A stretch of 64,000 nucleotides of DNA from Siphonodentalium dalli (taxonomy: Eukaryota > Mollusca > Scaphopoda > Gadilida > Siphonodentaliidae). The stretch lies in assembly GCA_032622095.1 (NCBI GenBank), contig CP136064.1, positions 247,847,827-247,911,826 on the forward strand, in the 5' to 3' direction. Below are positions 9,005-21,419 of the stretch, in pieces. Position numbers and translations under genes: made by a program. The notes beneath the pieces were generated by a model that did not search any database, had not been told where the DNA came from, and saw nothing but the letters and a program-made list of their open reading frames with translations. Position 1 is the stretch's first letter; every line of letters begins with the position of its first letter.

Positions 9005-11975
9005 CATCGTCATACGACCGTTGTCGGCTGGTCGTTAAATGTATTATCCGACCGTTGTCATCTGACCACCACACACATCATCACCATCCGACCGTTGTTA
9101 GCCGACCATCTCACGCATCATCCGACCGTTGTCAGGAGATCACCAGATGCATCATCCGACCGTTGTCAGCCGACCATCACATGCATCATCCGACCGTTGT
9201 CAGATGACCATCGTCCGACCGTTGTCAGCCGACCACCACACACATCAAACGAGTGTTGTCATCTGACCATCATCCGACCGTTGTCAGCCGACCATCACAT
9301 GCATCAAACGACCATCACATGCATCATCCGACCGTTGTCATGCGACCACCACATGCATCATCCGACCAATGTCATCTGACCACCACATGCATCATCCGAC
9401 CGTTGTAATCTGACCATCACATGCATCACCCGACCGTTGTCATCTGACCACCACACGCATCATCCGATCGTTGTCATCTGACCACCACATGCATCATCCG
9501 ACCGTTGACATCTGACCATCACATGCATCATCCGACCGTTGTCATCTGACCATCACATGCATCATCCGACCGTTGTCATCTGACCATCACACGCATCTTC
9601 CGGTCGATGTAATCTGACCATCACACGCATCTTCCGGCCGATGTAATCTGACCACCACATGCACCATATGACCGTTGTCATCTGACCACCACACGCATCA
9701 TCCGACCGTTGTCATCTGACCACCACATGCATCATCCGACCGTTGTCATCTGACCATCACATGCATCATCCGACCGATGTCATCTGACCATGCATAATCT
9801 GACCGTTGTAATATCTACCACCACATGCATCATCCGACCGATGTAATCTGACCATCACATGCATCATCCGACCTATGTAATCTGACCATCACATGCATCA
9901 TCCGACCGATGTAATCTCACCACAACATGCATCATCCGACCGTTGTAATCTGACCACCACGTGCATCATCCGACCGTTGTAATCTGACCATCACATGTAT
10001 CGTCCGACCGTTGTAATCTGACCATCACATGCATCATCCGACCGTTGTCATCTGACCATCACATGAATCATTCGACCGATGTCATCTGACCACCACATGC
10101 ATCATCCGACCGTTGTCATCTGACCATCACATGCATCATCCGACCGATGTCATCTGACCATCACATGCTTCACACGATCGTTGTCATCTGACCACCACAT
10201 ATATCATCCGACCGTCGTCATCTGACCACCTCATGCATCATCCGACCGTCGTCATCTGACCACCTCATGCATCATCCGACCGTTGTCATCTGACCACACA
10301 TGCATCATCCGACCGTTGTCACCTGTCCACCACACGCATCATCCGACTGTTGTCATCTGACCACCACATGCATCATCCGACCGTTATCATCTGACCATCA
10401 CATGCATCATCCGACCGATGTCATCTGACCATCACATATATAACCCGACCGTTGTCATCTGACCACAACATGCATCAACCGACCGTTGTCATCTGACCAC
10501 CACATATATCATCCGACCGTCGTCATCTGACCACTTCATGCATCATCCGACCGTTGTCATCTGACCATCACATGCATCATCCGACCGTTGTCATCTGACC
10601 ACCACATATATCACCCGACCGTTGTCATCTGACCACCACATGCATCATCCGACCGTTGTCATCTGACCATCACATGCATCATCCGACCGTTGTCATCTGA
10701 CCATCACACGCATCTTCCGGTCGATGTAATCTGACCATCACACGCATCTTCCGGCCGATGTAATCTGACCACCACATGCAACATATGACCGTTGTCATCT
10801 GACCACCACACGCACCATCCGACCGTTGTCATCTGACCACCACATGCATCATCCGACCGTTGTCATCTGACCATCACATGCATCATCCGACCGATGTCAT
10901 CTGACCATGCATAATCTGACCGTTGTAATATCTACCACCACATGCATCATCCGACCGATGTAATCTGACCATCACATGCATCATCCGACCTATGTAATCT
11001 GACCATCACATGCATCATCCGACCGATGTAATCTCACCACAACATGCATCATCCGACCGTTGTAATCTGACCACCACGTGCATCATCCGACCGTTGTAAT
11101 CTGACCATCACATGTATCGCCCGACCGTTGTAATCTGACCATCACATGCATCATCCGACCGTTGTCATCTGACCAACACATGAATCATTCGACCGATGTC
11201 ATCTGACCACCACATGCATCATCCGACCGTTGTCATCTGACCATCACATCATCATCCGACCGATGTCATCTGACCATCACATGCTTCACACGATCGTTGT
11301 CGTCTGACCACTACATGCATCATCCGACCGTTGTCATCAGACCATCACATGCATCATCCGACCGTTGTCATCTGACCACCACATATATCATCCGACCGTC
11401 GTCATCTGACCACCTCATGCATCATCCGACCGTCGTCATCTGACCACCTCATGCATCATCCGACCGTTGTCATCTGACCACACGTGCATCATCCGACCGT
11501 TGTCACCTGTCCACCACACGCATCATCCGACTGTTGTCATCTGACCACCACATGCATCATCCGACCGTTATCATCTGACCATCACATGCATCATCCGACC
11601 GATGTCATCTGACCATCACATATATAACCCGACCGTTGTCATCTGACCACAACATGCATCAACCGACCGTTGTCATCTGACCACCACATATATCATCCGA
11701 CCGTCGTCATCTGACCACCTCATGCATCATCCGACCGTTGTCATCTGACCATCACATGCATCATCCGACCGTTGTCATCTGACCACCACATATATCACCC
11801 GACCGTTGTCATCTGACCACCACATGCATCATCCGACCGTTGTCATCTGACCATGACATGCATCATCAGACCGTTGACGGGTGACCACCACATGCATCCT
11901 CCGACCGATGTCTGACCACCACATGCATCATCCTCCGACCGATGTCTGACCACCACATGCACCAGCTTACCGTTG
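9005..11975. repeat. 34-bp satellite array, ~3 kb
   Basis: The unit is close to CCGACCGTTGTCATCTGACC followed by ATCACATGCATCAT (34 bp), repeated about 85 times with substitutions and some short units. Units are most irregular at the left edge (9005-9300) and right edge (after 11860). A block marked by CATCTTCCGGTCGATG at 9595 recurs at 10711 with the same neighbouring variants, showing that ~1.1 kb of the array was duplicated as a block. The unit length is not a multiple of three, so the open frame at 8906-9379 has no meaning as protein. Confidence 0.95.
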
Positions 11976-12903
11976 CAGTTTTAAGGAGTTCCTGATATAA
12001 TTCTCGCTATTATCAGTATGTATACTTGTCTTTTAAATATACGTTATTCCAAAACAAAGACGATACATTCAGATACATAAGATATAACCCATCGAGACAG
12101 AGTATAATTGACATAAAATTGTTGCTGTATCTTATCGGAGAGTTGGAGGCATGTTATATCGGTTGAAAACGGCGACGACAGTAAGCTATTAGCTTTTTAT
12201 GGTTGTTCCGCCCACTTATGATGATATACCCAATAGTCTTAAGATGGTATATGCATACAAGTGCTTTGTACCATGCTCTCGTGAGTACCTCACTAAGGCA
12301 GCATGGGACCAATATTTTGTATGTATGTATACTTGCCATCTAGCTCTGATTACTCTGCATGGCTCCAGTCAATTGCTCGGCCATTTCCGATTTCGCATGG
12401 AAAAAACCTCTCCTATATAACTAGACACCATATTTGCGTTCGGCTGCGATACACGCGGTCCTGGTAAAAAGGCGATGTCATTGACACGTTATTATTATAT
12501 AGCGCAATTTGTAATCTAGAACGCAGATGTTTGCAACAGATAAATCGATAAATAACAATAAATAATGATAAATAGTAATAATTAGCGATAATTAGTTCAA
12601 GTTGAACAAACGAGTTTCCCGGTCAACAGATCAATTTCCTGGTTCCTGGTGGTATATGCACATGATCAATCACGTGATTGAAACAGTCTGAAAATATGGT
12701 GTCTATTTGAGAGGCTCCTATAGAGAGTCGTGTTGAATTAGGAATTACAATGTGTAATGTCCCAAGTAACACAGTCTATATTAAATGCCGCTGGAAAAGG
12801 GAAGTTCCAGAAACATAGATATATCGAAGTTATCCATCCAAAGCAAAACATTAAAAAGAATGCTCTATTTAGGAGATAAACGTGTTGGGTATTCAACGAA
12901 ATA
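11976..12903. other. Unannotated spacer
   Basis: AT-rich with a run of AATAATGATAAATAG-like repeats at 12545-12595. I cannot assign a gene. Confidence 0.4.
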
Positions 12904-13065
12904 GGGTACGTTATCTCCATTGTAATTATAGGGTACGTTATCTCCATTGTAATTATAGGGTACGTTATCTCCATTGTAATTATAGGGTACGTTATCTCCA
13001 TTGTAATTATAGGGTACGTTATCTCCATTGTAATTATAGGGTACGTTATCTCCATTGTAATTCAA
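12904..13065. repeat. 27-bp tandem array, six copies, with a GATA-type core
   Basis: Six almost identical units begin GGGTACGTTATCTCCATTG and end TAATTATA. The unit is 27 bp, so all frames stay open and give repeated peptides on both strands; these are artefacts. The minus strand of each unit contains GGAGATAAC, which includes the AGATAA core bound by GATA-family factors. Whether it is used is unknown. Confidence 0.95.
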
Positions 13066-13081
13066 TCCATCAACAAATTTA

Positions 13082-13563
13082 AAGGCCCACTAAGTTTTCG
13101 AACTCCCAGATCAAAATATAAAATATATTCCATATTATGCACCATTTGAAAGAGGAAGCTCCAAAACATTGTATTATCAACTTATCCGGTGTATTAAACA
13201 TGTTGTTTTGTTGAGTAACCGACGTGTTTTGTCATCCAGATTGTAGTAAAACGTGTATTATTTCCAATGGAGGGGGAATAACTCTTATCTTAAAGATTGA
13301 GTTATTCCCCTTCCATTTAAAATACATGTTTAGTTTGAATAATTATGTTGCATTATGAGAGCCAAGACGGGGGGGGGGGGGGGATCTTTCTATGATTTCA
13401 GCTTTTCTCTATTTCTTTATGGGCATCTTCTGAGAGACAGGTGTTTCAAATGGTGATGAATGATAGTATTTTAATAATGTTTTATGGCATAGATTGTTAT
13501 TAAAATCGTAAATCAAGTCACTATAAAAAATATAATCGGTGACTCGAAAATTAAGTGGGCCTT
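13082..13563. mobile_element. Inverted-repeat element with AAGGCCCACT ends
   Basis: The left end AAGGCCCACTAAGTTTTCGA (13082) pairs with TCGAAAATTAAGTGGGCCTT (13563). The ~480 bp interior is non-coding, has a G run (about 13369-13382) and a hairpin at 13247-13327 pairing GGGGGAATAACTC with GAGTTATTCCCC. It looks like a MITE; no target duplication is clear, so the superfamily is open. Confidence 0.65.
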
Positions 13564-13689
13564 ACAAGAGACTGCACTGGACGCACTTTTTATGGACATT
13601 ACATGCTTTGGAGTGAGATATCTCCCCCCCCCCTGATAAAATGTATGGATACATTACTCGTAACAGCACCAGAACGACGTCTTTATCAT

Positions 13690-13951
13690 TCCTATACTAA
13701 ATGGATTCTCCCCCTCATATATAAAAGAATGCATTGGGCTGATATATTATTCATTCGGGTGGATGTTAAAGATAATAATCAGACGATAGCCAGACAAAAT
13801 TATATAAGCGCAAAAGAAATCGTATAGTCATTGGTGGGAAATGTTCAGATAATAAGTTCAACAAGCGACCCATTTTCGTTTGTTGAACTTATTATGTAAA
13901 CATTTGCCAAGGTAACTACTCGTCAATGAGTATTAGCATGTAAAGGGTTAA
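13690..13951 (+). mobile_element. MITE family C, copy 1
   Basis: It runs from CTATACTAAATGGATTCTCC to TAAAGGGTTAA. The right part holds a hairpin pairing AATAAGTTCAACAA with TTGTTGAACTTATTA. The left TTAACCCTT end is degraded. The right end matches the TTAA/CCCTTT end type of families A, B and D. Confidence 0.75.
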
Positions 13952-15160
13952 CCGCGTCTGTGGAAAACAATTCCCGGTTGTCTCGATTACGTGACTCCTG
14001 ACAGCGCGTTGATATTTTTTACTGGTGAGTCCGTGAGTCGAAAACAAAAGTTAGAATACCTGTTTCATCGACAAATATTCGAATTGAATTACAATACGAC
14101 GTAACAATGTTTGTTTTTGGGAATTGATTCAGAGCCAGACCATCTAGGGTATACTTGTTTCGCGCTCCGCATGTATAATGTTTGCTGATTCTTGGTACAC
14201 ATAGGCCATGGGCGTTTTATTTATAGAAATGGGAATTTTTGGGACGGATTAAAAGTCGAACTGTGACCCGGAGGCCGAGTCCGGTAAAAGGTGTAGTTGG
14301 GAATTCTGGTGAGATGCATGAGAAACCTTCAGAGATAAGCCGTATATAGTTGTAATAATTTGAAGGATTAGTTGTTTTAACGGAATTATGAGTTGGTCAA
14401 TCGTGAAACCAATATATTTTATATTCTATAATTACAATCATGGGTATATAATATATGATCTTGAGCGCGTTACCATTTCTGACATTGGTTTTCTTGTTTA
14501 GTATAATGTTGATAGCAAAATTTGTCTTCTGGTTTTCTAATTTCATTTAAATCATAGCCATCAATCTTTTTGTAAAGGTTTTCTCTTATGTTGTCATATA
14601 ATTTACATTTTACATATGTTTTTCGTCTTCGTGATCTGCATCAGTACAAACTGTGCATAAGTGCTCGTTTTCTCCCCCCCCCCCCCCCTGAAACGCCCTG
14701 TTTCGATTCGAAGGGAAAGCAACTCACATCTGAATTGGACGAGGAGTTATCTATATATATATAAACAACCCATATCCCTTGTGACATAGTTAGTAGCTTA
14801 AAACTTCATCTGGTTCACGAATTATGTGGAAAATATCGGTCAATATGTTTCTTGAGAAAATCCTGCTGAGGTCAGATGTGACTCAATTTGTTTATATGTA
14901 TTCACATTTAAGTTTCTAAAGTGGAACAGCTGTTCTTGAACTCCACATGGGAGCAATTTGTGTTCCATATCCATCGATATGCCGTGATGTTTTACCTTGA
15001 GGCGGCGAGCGACCTTTAACAGATTGACATAACAGTTTAATCGAACTGCTAACAATCGAGAGAGCAATTAAAATAATCACTTACGACAATGGGAGACACT
15101 TCATATATAAAATATATCGGAATATTTCCTGCCGTGTGTTTGAGAGCTTTGACATGCAAA
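13952..15160. other. Unannotated spacer
   Basis: I see no gene. There is a C run of 15 at about 14675-14689 and a short TATATATATA run at about 14751-14762. The open frame at 14840-15067 on the minus strand has no recognisable domain. Confidence 0.4.
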
Positions 15161-15361
15161 CAGTAATGCTCTAAGTAATCGACTTTTTAACCACAGCAGA
15201 ATTATGGGTAACTTTTCAGGATTTAGTCGGAAATATGGCTTTTTGTCATTCTCGGGGAGAGCTTTCCAATGAATGGCAACAAGCCATATTTCCGACTAAA
15301 TCCTGACAAGTTACCCAAAATTATGCTGTGGTTAAGAAGTCGATTACTTAGAGCATTACTG
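15161..15361. mobile_element. MITE family S, copy 1 (long palindrome)
   Basis: Two ~95 bp arms run from CAGTAATGCTCTAAGTAATC to GAGCATTACTG, each containing CCACAGCAGAATTATGGG and GGATTTAGTCGGAAATATG or the complement. Unlike other copies the left flank is AA, not TA. The left arm is shortened near the loop. Confidence 0.88.
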
Positions 15362-17040
15362 TACGTGCGTCAGTCGAGACTGTGTAATGCTACTGAACAG
15401 GATACGTGGGTTCGAATGGGGTTATGTCGGTTGGAGGTTCGAATGGGGTTATGTCGGTTGGGTGGGGGATGTCCAATTACACCCACCACCTTGAACCAGA
15501 CCAAACTTACAAGTTCGCATAATTCCAGTTGCACCCCCACAATGCTTTGGTTTTTCCAAACAGTATAGGCGTTTAATGGTCATCTGCCTCGGGGGAGGGG
15601 GTTACGGTGTTGCAGGATCCACTCGGCCCAGTATGAGCAAAATATTGCGATGTGAACCTGAAAATTTCAAAATACTAATATCTGAGGTAAATTTCACCCA
15701 CCTTATTTGTTTTTCTTAAATTTAATAATATTTTTTTACTGCCCACGAGGGATGGACACATCGGGCTGACCATGGTTCGACCCGGTGTGAGAAATTTTGA
15801 AATCTGAACATGAAAATCCTAGCATCTAGACTGGCTTTAAGCTTTCCAACCTGACACCCCCATAAGGTTGGAAAAATTCCAACTGATGCTGACTGATGGC
15901 CATTTCAGAACAAAAGTAGAAAGATATGCAATTGTTTGAAAACCAAACTACAATAGCAAGTTGAACTGTGACATGTATGAAATGTCACAGTATTAAACAT
16001 CTTGACCAAAGATGGGGTGAGACACCGCCCATCACCCCTCCCCTGTCCCCACGTCTTTACCACCCCATCCCCACACACCACCCCACCCATCCTATTTTGT
16101 TGGGAATTTTATGGTGGACGTCCACCCATCCCCACCCGAAACAGAGACCCTCTAGCCATGTCCCTGCTGCTGAATTATTTTCAAACATTATGAAACATGC
16201 ATTTATCCGCCTTTGATACGAATTCGTTTCATCCTGTGATTTATCAAACTCCATGCATTACCTCCCTTGATGACTGAAAGGAAATATGACTGGTGCGCTC
16301 TGGCAGAGTTTGGTGATTTGGGCCCTATAGCTGAATACTCGCTGACGAGTAGTTACTTTATTCCCATTGATTTATTTTAGGGTTGTTCTTTCTGGACAAA
16401 ATAATTTAACTCTAGATTATAATCTGGCAAGAAAATAATAGGTGTTTCACTCCGATATAAATATCCTGCCCTCACACCCATATTCCAGTTACCAATTAGT
16501 GGTATTTGGTGAGAATTCCAGATGGCATTTGTTCTCATTAATAATAATAAATATACTGTGTATCATGCAGTTGTAATCTGATGAATATTTTTTAGGAGTT
16601 TACTGGTTCGATAGATGACTAAGAATCGCAGTGGTATCAAGACAAATTGGTAGTTCTCCAATAACTAAAATTTGGACGTTGAAAGCATTGTTATGTAAAC
16701 AAAACTGTTACAGTGTTTTATCAACAAACCATGTAGTAAGTTCAAATATTAGAGTTTGAATATCATTTTCCAAAAATATTTCATTACTTTGACATTTTTC
16801 CAATGTTTACCTTCAAGTACTGATTAAACTTTGTTAGCTTGTTGGACTAGGCTAATTGGATTTTAATCGGTAATTCCACTGTAACATAACATAACAATGG
16901 TTATGGCATGCGACATTTCATCATTGGAGAGTCATTAGTAATGAAAATAAGAACGAAGTCAATTTATTTTGTTCATTTACTTGTGGATGATAGTTGTTTA
17001 CAGACTTTTCTAAAATTTCAATTTAAAAACAATCAGATAA
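15362..17040. other. Unannotated spacer with small duplications
   Basis: A 25-bp direct duplication of GGTTCGAATGGGGTTATGTC lies at 15410-15460. C/A-rich DNA at 16020-16150 produces proline-rich open frames on both strands that I regard as composition artefacts. Nothing else is supported. Confidence 0.4.
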
Positions 17041-17059
17041 AAAAAACCTAGTAAATGTA

Positions 17060-17400
17060 AGGTTATCATCTGGAAACCAAAATAATCTGAACATTTTAGG
17101 TCGGCAAGGACCATAACACTTGAATAATGGGCGGACCAAACCCAAATTCGAACTTGACCTATATCTTCATGTGCTTAATCCACATACCAAATTAAAAAAA
17201 ACATTAAGATTACAAAAACTTATGTTATCATCTGGAAACCAAAATTATCGTCAAATTCTAAGTCGACAAGGACCGAACCCATATTCGAACTTGACCTGTA
17301 TTTGGAGCTGATAACATGACAAACCAAATTTGGTTCAGATCCGATCGCACAAACTAAAGTTATCATCTGGAAACTTCAAAACGGCAAAATTTGTATTTAG
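17060..17400. repeat. Diverged ~162 bp tandem repeat
   Basis: TTATCATCTGGAAACC-type boxes occur at 17063, 17225 and 17360, and AAGGACC plus ATTCGAACTTGACCT recur between them at 17107/17270 and 17146/17287. The units are only moderately alike, indicating an old array. The 63-codon frame at 17120 lies within it and is not a gene. Confidence 0.75.
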
Positions 17401-17788
17401 GTGTGTTAATTCGAATGAGCGATCATTGATATACAAGCAGTGTGACAATGTGATTTGGCTGAGTGGAACAACTTATTTTGATTGAAGCAGCTTAATCACT
17501 GTAGGTGAGGGTCCCAACTTGAAATTTCACGATTTAAGTGAATTTGTCTGAATTTGTGAGCAATTTTGCTTCACGTCACAATTTTGAGTTGGGGCATTCA
17601 CCTGCAGTGAAGTATACAATTAAGGAACAGATAATAACTAAGAAATATATTCCCCGCCTTATGTTTTCGACTTTATAAGTTTCCCTGTCAAAACTTAAAA
17701 AAGTTCCCAGGTTTTGTTCGATGGAATATGATCTCTATGGGCGTTAGCGAGAGTAGATATTCATGGCATGATCTAATACGTGTGGATA
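17401..17788. other. Unannotated spacer
   Basis: It contains a fold-back of CTGTAGGTGAGGGTCCCAAC and TTGGGGCATTCACCTGCAG (17498-17610). No gene. Confidence 0.4.
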
Positions 17789-17818
17789 AACCTGGCTATT
17801 GGGTCATCAAAGGGTTAA
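17789..17818 (+). mobile_element. Family C right-end fragment
   Basis: GTCATCAAAGGGTTAA matches the right end of family C copies. Its TTAA is also the first four bases of the family K element that follows. Confidence 0.6.
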
Positions 17819-18301
17819 AGGTACTCAATCCGTAAAGAGGGTCCCCATCTCAACAGATTCCAACAACAACAATCCGATCAGAGGGTCCTATATTACTATT
17901 TCTTTGGCTTTGGGGGTAAAAAATATTTGATTCGAGTCGAGGAACCCATCAAACAAAGCTCAGAGTTATTAGATATTGATTTTTGAAATTTGTTAATTGC
18001 TCGAGATGAGTACTAATAACTGCCGTCAATTTGGTAACCTGCTCGAGATTTTACGCCAAAACTCTATTCAAACAGACAAGGATGGATAACTCTATAATCA
18101 AGTGGTAATAATAACGAAATTTTGACTGTCTTCTGGGCCAGAAAGAATTCCCGATAATGAAAAATAATAGATTTCTAAAATCGATATCTAACAAATCTGA
18201 GCTTTGATGGGTGACTTCCTCGACTCGAATCAAATATTTTTGACCCCCGAAGCCATTGAAATAGTAATTGAGAAGAGTTTTATCGGATTGAGTACCTTTA
18301 A
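17815..18301. mobile_element. MITE family K, copy 1 (TTAA, long inverted arms)
   Basis: It begins TTAAAGGTACTCAATCCG and ends in the exact complement, CGGATTGAGTACCTTTAA. Subterminal arms of ~95 bp pair through AATATTTGATTCGAGTCGAG and its complement. The 487-bp element has no coding capacity (the minus-strand frame at 18051-18233 crosses an arm). TTAA flanks suggest a piggyBac-type insertion preference, though the ends are not CCC-type. Confidence 0.85.
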
Positions 18302-18628
18302 ACTTGTAACCTCAATAGTAAGCGCCATTGGTATAGTCAGTATAGTCGTGTTACTTTGTCAACCAGACTAGGTCAATGGCGTCCAGATTCACAAGCACTC
18401 GGAGAATGTATAACTCTATCAATAGTATACGTAGGTTTATCTGGATTAGTTGTTATAAAATGTTCAAATACCTCCGCATCAACAGTTGTTCGTGTGGGAT
18501 GAGTCCTTAAAGCACATGCTTGGCTTAATTCGATATATTTCTTTTGTGTAGAAATACATCACTCATGTTGGTGGAGACTTAAGTTTAATTAATACGTGGG
18601 TGCAGTGTCTCATAAATCCATACGAATT
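18302..18628. other. Unannotated spacer
   Basis: No feature is supported. Confidence 0.4.
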
Positions 18629-20235
18629 AGTGTAACCCTTGCCTGCAGAGTGTCCTGGTTCCAATGATATACTACTGCGCTGAATAGACTGGTGCCTGTG
18701 CACCATATCATGAATTACATAATAACATATATAGTGTAGCCATTGCCTGCAGAGTGTCCTGGTTCCATTGATATACTACTGCACTTAATAGACTGGTGCA
18801 TGTGCACCATATCATGAATTACATAATAACATATATATAGTGTAACCATTGCCTGCAGAGTGTACTGGTTCCAATGATATACTACTGCGCTGAATAGACT
18901 GGTGCCTGTGCACCATATCATGAATTACATAATAACATATATAGTGTAGCCATTGCCTGCAGAGTGTCCTGGTTCCATTGATATACTACTGCACTGAATA
19001 GACTGGTGCATGTGCACCATATCATGAATTACATAATAACATATATAGTGTAACCATTGCCTGCAGAGTGTACTGGTTCCAATGATATACTACTGCGCTG
19101 AATAGACTGGTGCCTGTGCACCATATCATGAACTACATAATAAAATATATAGTGTAACCATTGGCTGCAGAGTGTCCTGGTTCCAATCATATACTACTGC
19201 GCTGAATAGACTGGTGCCTGTGCACCATATCATGAATTACATAATAACATATATAGTGTAGCCATTGCCTGCAGAGTGTCCTGGTTCCAATGATATACTA
19301 CTGCGCTGAATAGACTGGTGCCTGTGCACCATATCATGAACTACATAATAACATATATAGTGTAACCATTGCCTGCAGAGTGTCCGGGTTCCAATGATAT
19401 ACCACTGCGCTGAATAGACTGGTGCATGTGCACCATATCATGAACTACATAATAACATATATAGTGTAGCCATTGCCTGCAGAGTGTCCTGGTTCCAATG
19501 ATATACTACTGCGCTGAATAGACTGGTGCCTGTGCACCATATCATGAATTACATAATAACATATATAGTGTAACCATTGCCTGCAGAGTGTCCTGGTTCC
19601 AATGATATACTACTGCACTGAATAGACTGGTGCCTGTGCACCATATCATGAATTACATAATAACATATATAGTGTAACCATTGCCTGCAGAGTGTCCTGG
19701 TTCCAATGATATACTACTGCACTGAATAGACTGGTGCCTGTGCACCATATCATGAATTACATAACATATATAGTGTAACCATTGCCTGCAGAGTGTCCTG
19801 GTTCCAATGATATACTACTGCGCTGAATAGACTGGTGCCTGTGCACCATATCATGAATTTCATAACGATATACAGTGTAACCCTTGCCTGCAGAGTGTCC
19901 TGGTTCCAATGATATATACTACCGCACTGAATAGACTGGTGCCTGTGCACCATATCATGAATTTCATAACGATATATAGTGTAACCCTTGCCTGCAGTGT
20001 CCTGGTTCCAATGATATACTACTGCGCTGAATAGACTGGTGCCTGTGCACCATATCATGAATTTCATAACGATATATAGTGTAACCCTTGCCTGCAGAGT
20101 GTCCTGGTTCCAATGATATATACTACCGCACTGAATAGACTGGTGCCTGTGCACCATATCATGAATTTCATAACGATATATAGTGTAACCCTTGCCTGCA
20201 GAGTGTCCTGGTTCCAATGATATATACTACCGCGT
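18629..20235. repeat. 104-bp satellite, 16 units
   Basis: Units are marked by GCCTGCAGAGTGTCCTGG at 18641, 18745, 18851, 18955 and onwards at ~104 bp to about 20193. Each contains TGAATAGACTGGTGCCTGTG and CACCATATCATGAATT. The last four units differ together (AATTTCATAACGATATA in place of AATTACATAATAACATA), so they amplified as a sub-block. The minus-strand frames at 18715-18921, 19750-20217 and 20064-20363 are repeat artefacts. Confidence 0.95.
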
Positions 20236-20261
20236 TGAAGAGGCTGATTCCTGGACAACAT

Positions 20262-20395
20262 AAGACATGTCAACAGAAACGTACAAGGAGAAAGGGGGTG
20301 TAAGACCTGGTAAGTTTCCATACATTCACAACAGAAACCGTAAGGGGAAAGCTCGTGTAACACCAGGTAAGTTTCTTTACATTCGCTCCAGATTA
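20262..20395. repeat. ~67-bp tandem duplication
   Basis: Two diverged units, each containing CAACAGAAAC, AAGGGGGTGTAAGACC or its variant, and GGTAAGTTTC followed by TACATTC. It directly follows the 104-bp satellite. Confidence 0.65.
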
Positions 20396-20735
20396 TGATA
20401 GCAAATATACAATGGTATTGAGGACAATACCCTCTACTTTTGCTAGCTTTGAAACGATTAATCGACGTCGACTAGAATTTTGGCCAAACTCAACTACAAA
20501 ATTGCTAGTCGATTACCTACTATTCTTGCCTTGGCAGGCCTTGGGTGATAACAACAGAGCTATGACTGATTATATACATGACTGCATGCATTATATATGG
20601 ATGGAATTAATATAATCCTTGTGAAAGCAAGGACATGTGATTTATAGGATGTAAATAATACAACCAGTAACCAAACTAGCCTGGTCATGGTTACATTTGC
20701 AGTTCCGCGAGGAGGGGATTAATGTTCTAAAATTA

Positions 20736-20952
20736 CAGTAATGCCCTAAATAATCCACTCCTTAACCACAGCAGAATTATGGGTAATTTTTCAAGATTTA
20801 GTCGGAAATATGGCATGTTGCCATTCATCGGAAGCTCTCACAGAGCTTTCCAATGAATGGCAACAAGCCATATTTCCGACTAAATCAGACTAAATCGTGA
20901 AAAATTACCCATAATTCTGCTGTGGTTAAGGAGTCGATTATTTAGGGCATTA
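20736..20952. mobile_element. MITE family S, copy 2
   Basis: The left end TACAGTAATGCCCTAAATAA is intact; the right end stops at TTAGGGCATTAAT and lacks the final ACTGTA. The arms are nearly identical, and the right arm has an 8-base internal duplication of ACTAAATC. Confidence 0.88.
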
Positions 20953-21133
20953 ATATATACTTGAGAGTCAGGGTTTGCTTTTTCATACTGTATGTGATAT
21001 GATGTCGACTACTAATCGATTAGTGACCACCAACTAGTAAATTCCCTTATCGTTCAAACACTAAATTTTAGGGACCTTTGCACTTTAGCTGTTCCAATAC
21101 ATTGTAAGCCAGTATGGACGGGAATACATGCTA

Positions 21134-21314
21134 CAGTAATGCCCTAAGTAATCGACCCCTTAACCACAGCAGAATTATGGGTAACTTTTCAGGATTTAGT
21201 CGGAAATATGGGGAGAGCTTTCCGATGAATGGCAAGCCATATTTCCGACTAAATCCTGAAAAGTTACCCATAATTCTGCTGTGGTTAAGGGGTCGATTAC
21301 TTAGGGCATTACTG
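21134..21314. mobile_element. MITE family S, copy 3
   Basis: A complete element flanked by TA on both sides (TACAGTAATG and CATTACTGTA). It has a shorter loop region because TTGTTGCCATTC is missing from the left arm. The two ends read as open frames on both strands, an effect of the palindrome. Confidence 0.9.
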
Positions 21315-21419
21315 TACATGTAGCTTGTAGGGCTTAAATTCCTGCCAACTTCAGTCGTGGGGATGTAACATCATTGAGCCAAACCTGTTAACTGATGCTA
21401 TATCATATCAAACCTTGGG

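Noticed and set aside
8906..9379. 157-codon open frame overlapping the start of the 34-bp satellite
   Set aside because: Its repetitive His/Thr/Pro-rich translation is the satellite read in rotating frames; 34 is not a multiple of three and there is no domain.
9005..11975. CRISPR-like look of the 34-bp repeats
   Set aside because: There are no unique spacers between repeats, variation is spread through the unit, and the genome is eukaryotic.
12738..13082. Repeated peptides on both strands across the 27-bp array
   Set aside because: A 27-bp unit keeps every frame open; both strands look equally coding, so neither can be trusted.
16002..16216. Proline-rich frames on the plus strand and a Gly-rich frame on the minus strand
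   Set aside because: They mirror a C/A-rich stretch and have no domain.
19750..20217. 155-codon minus-strand frame
   Set aside because: It consists entirely of the 104-bp satellite.
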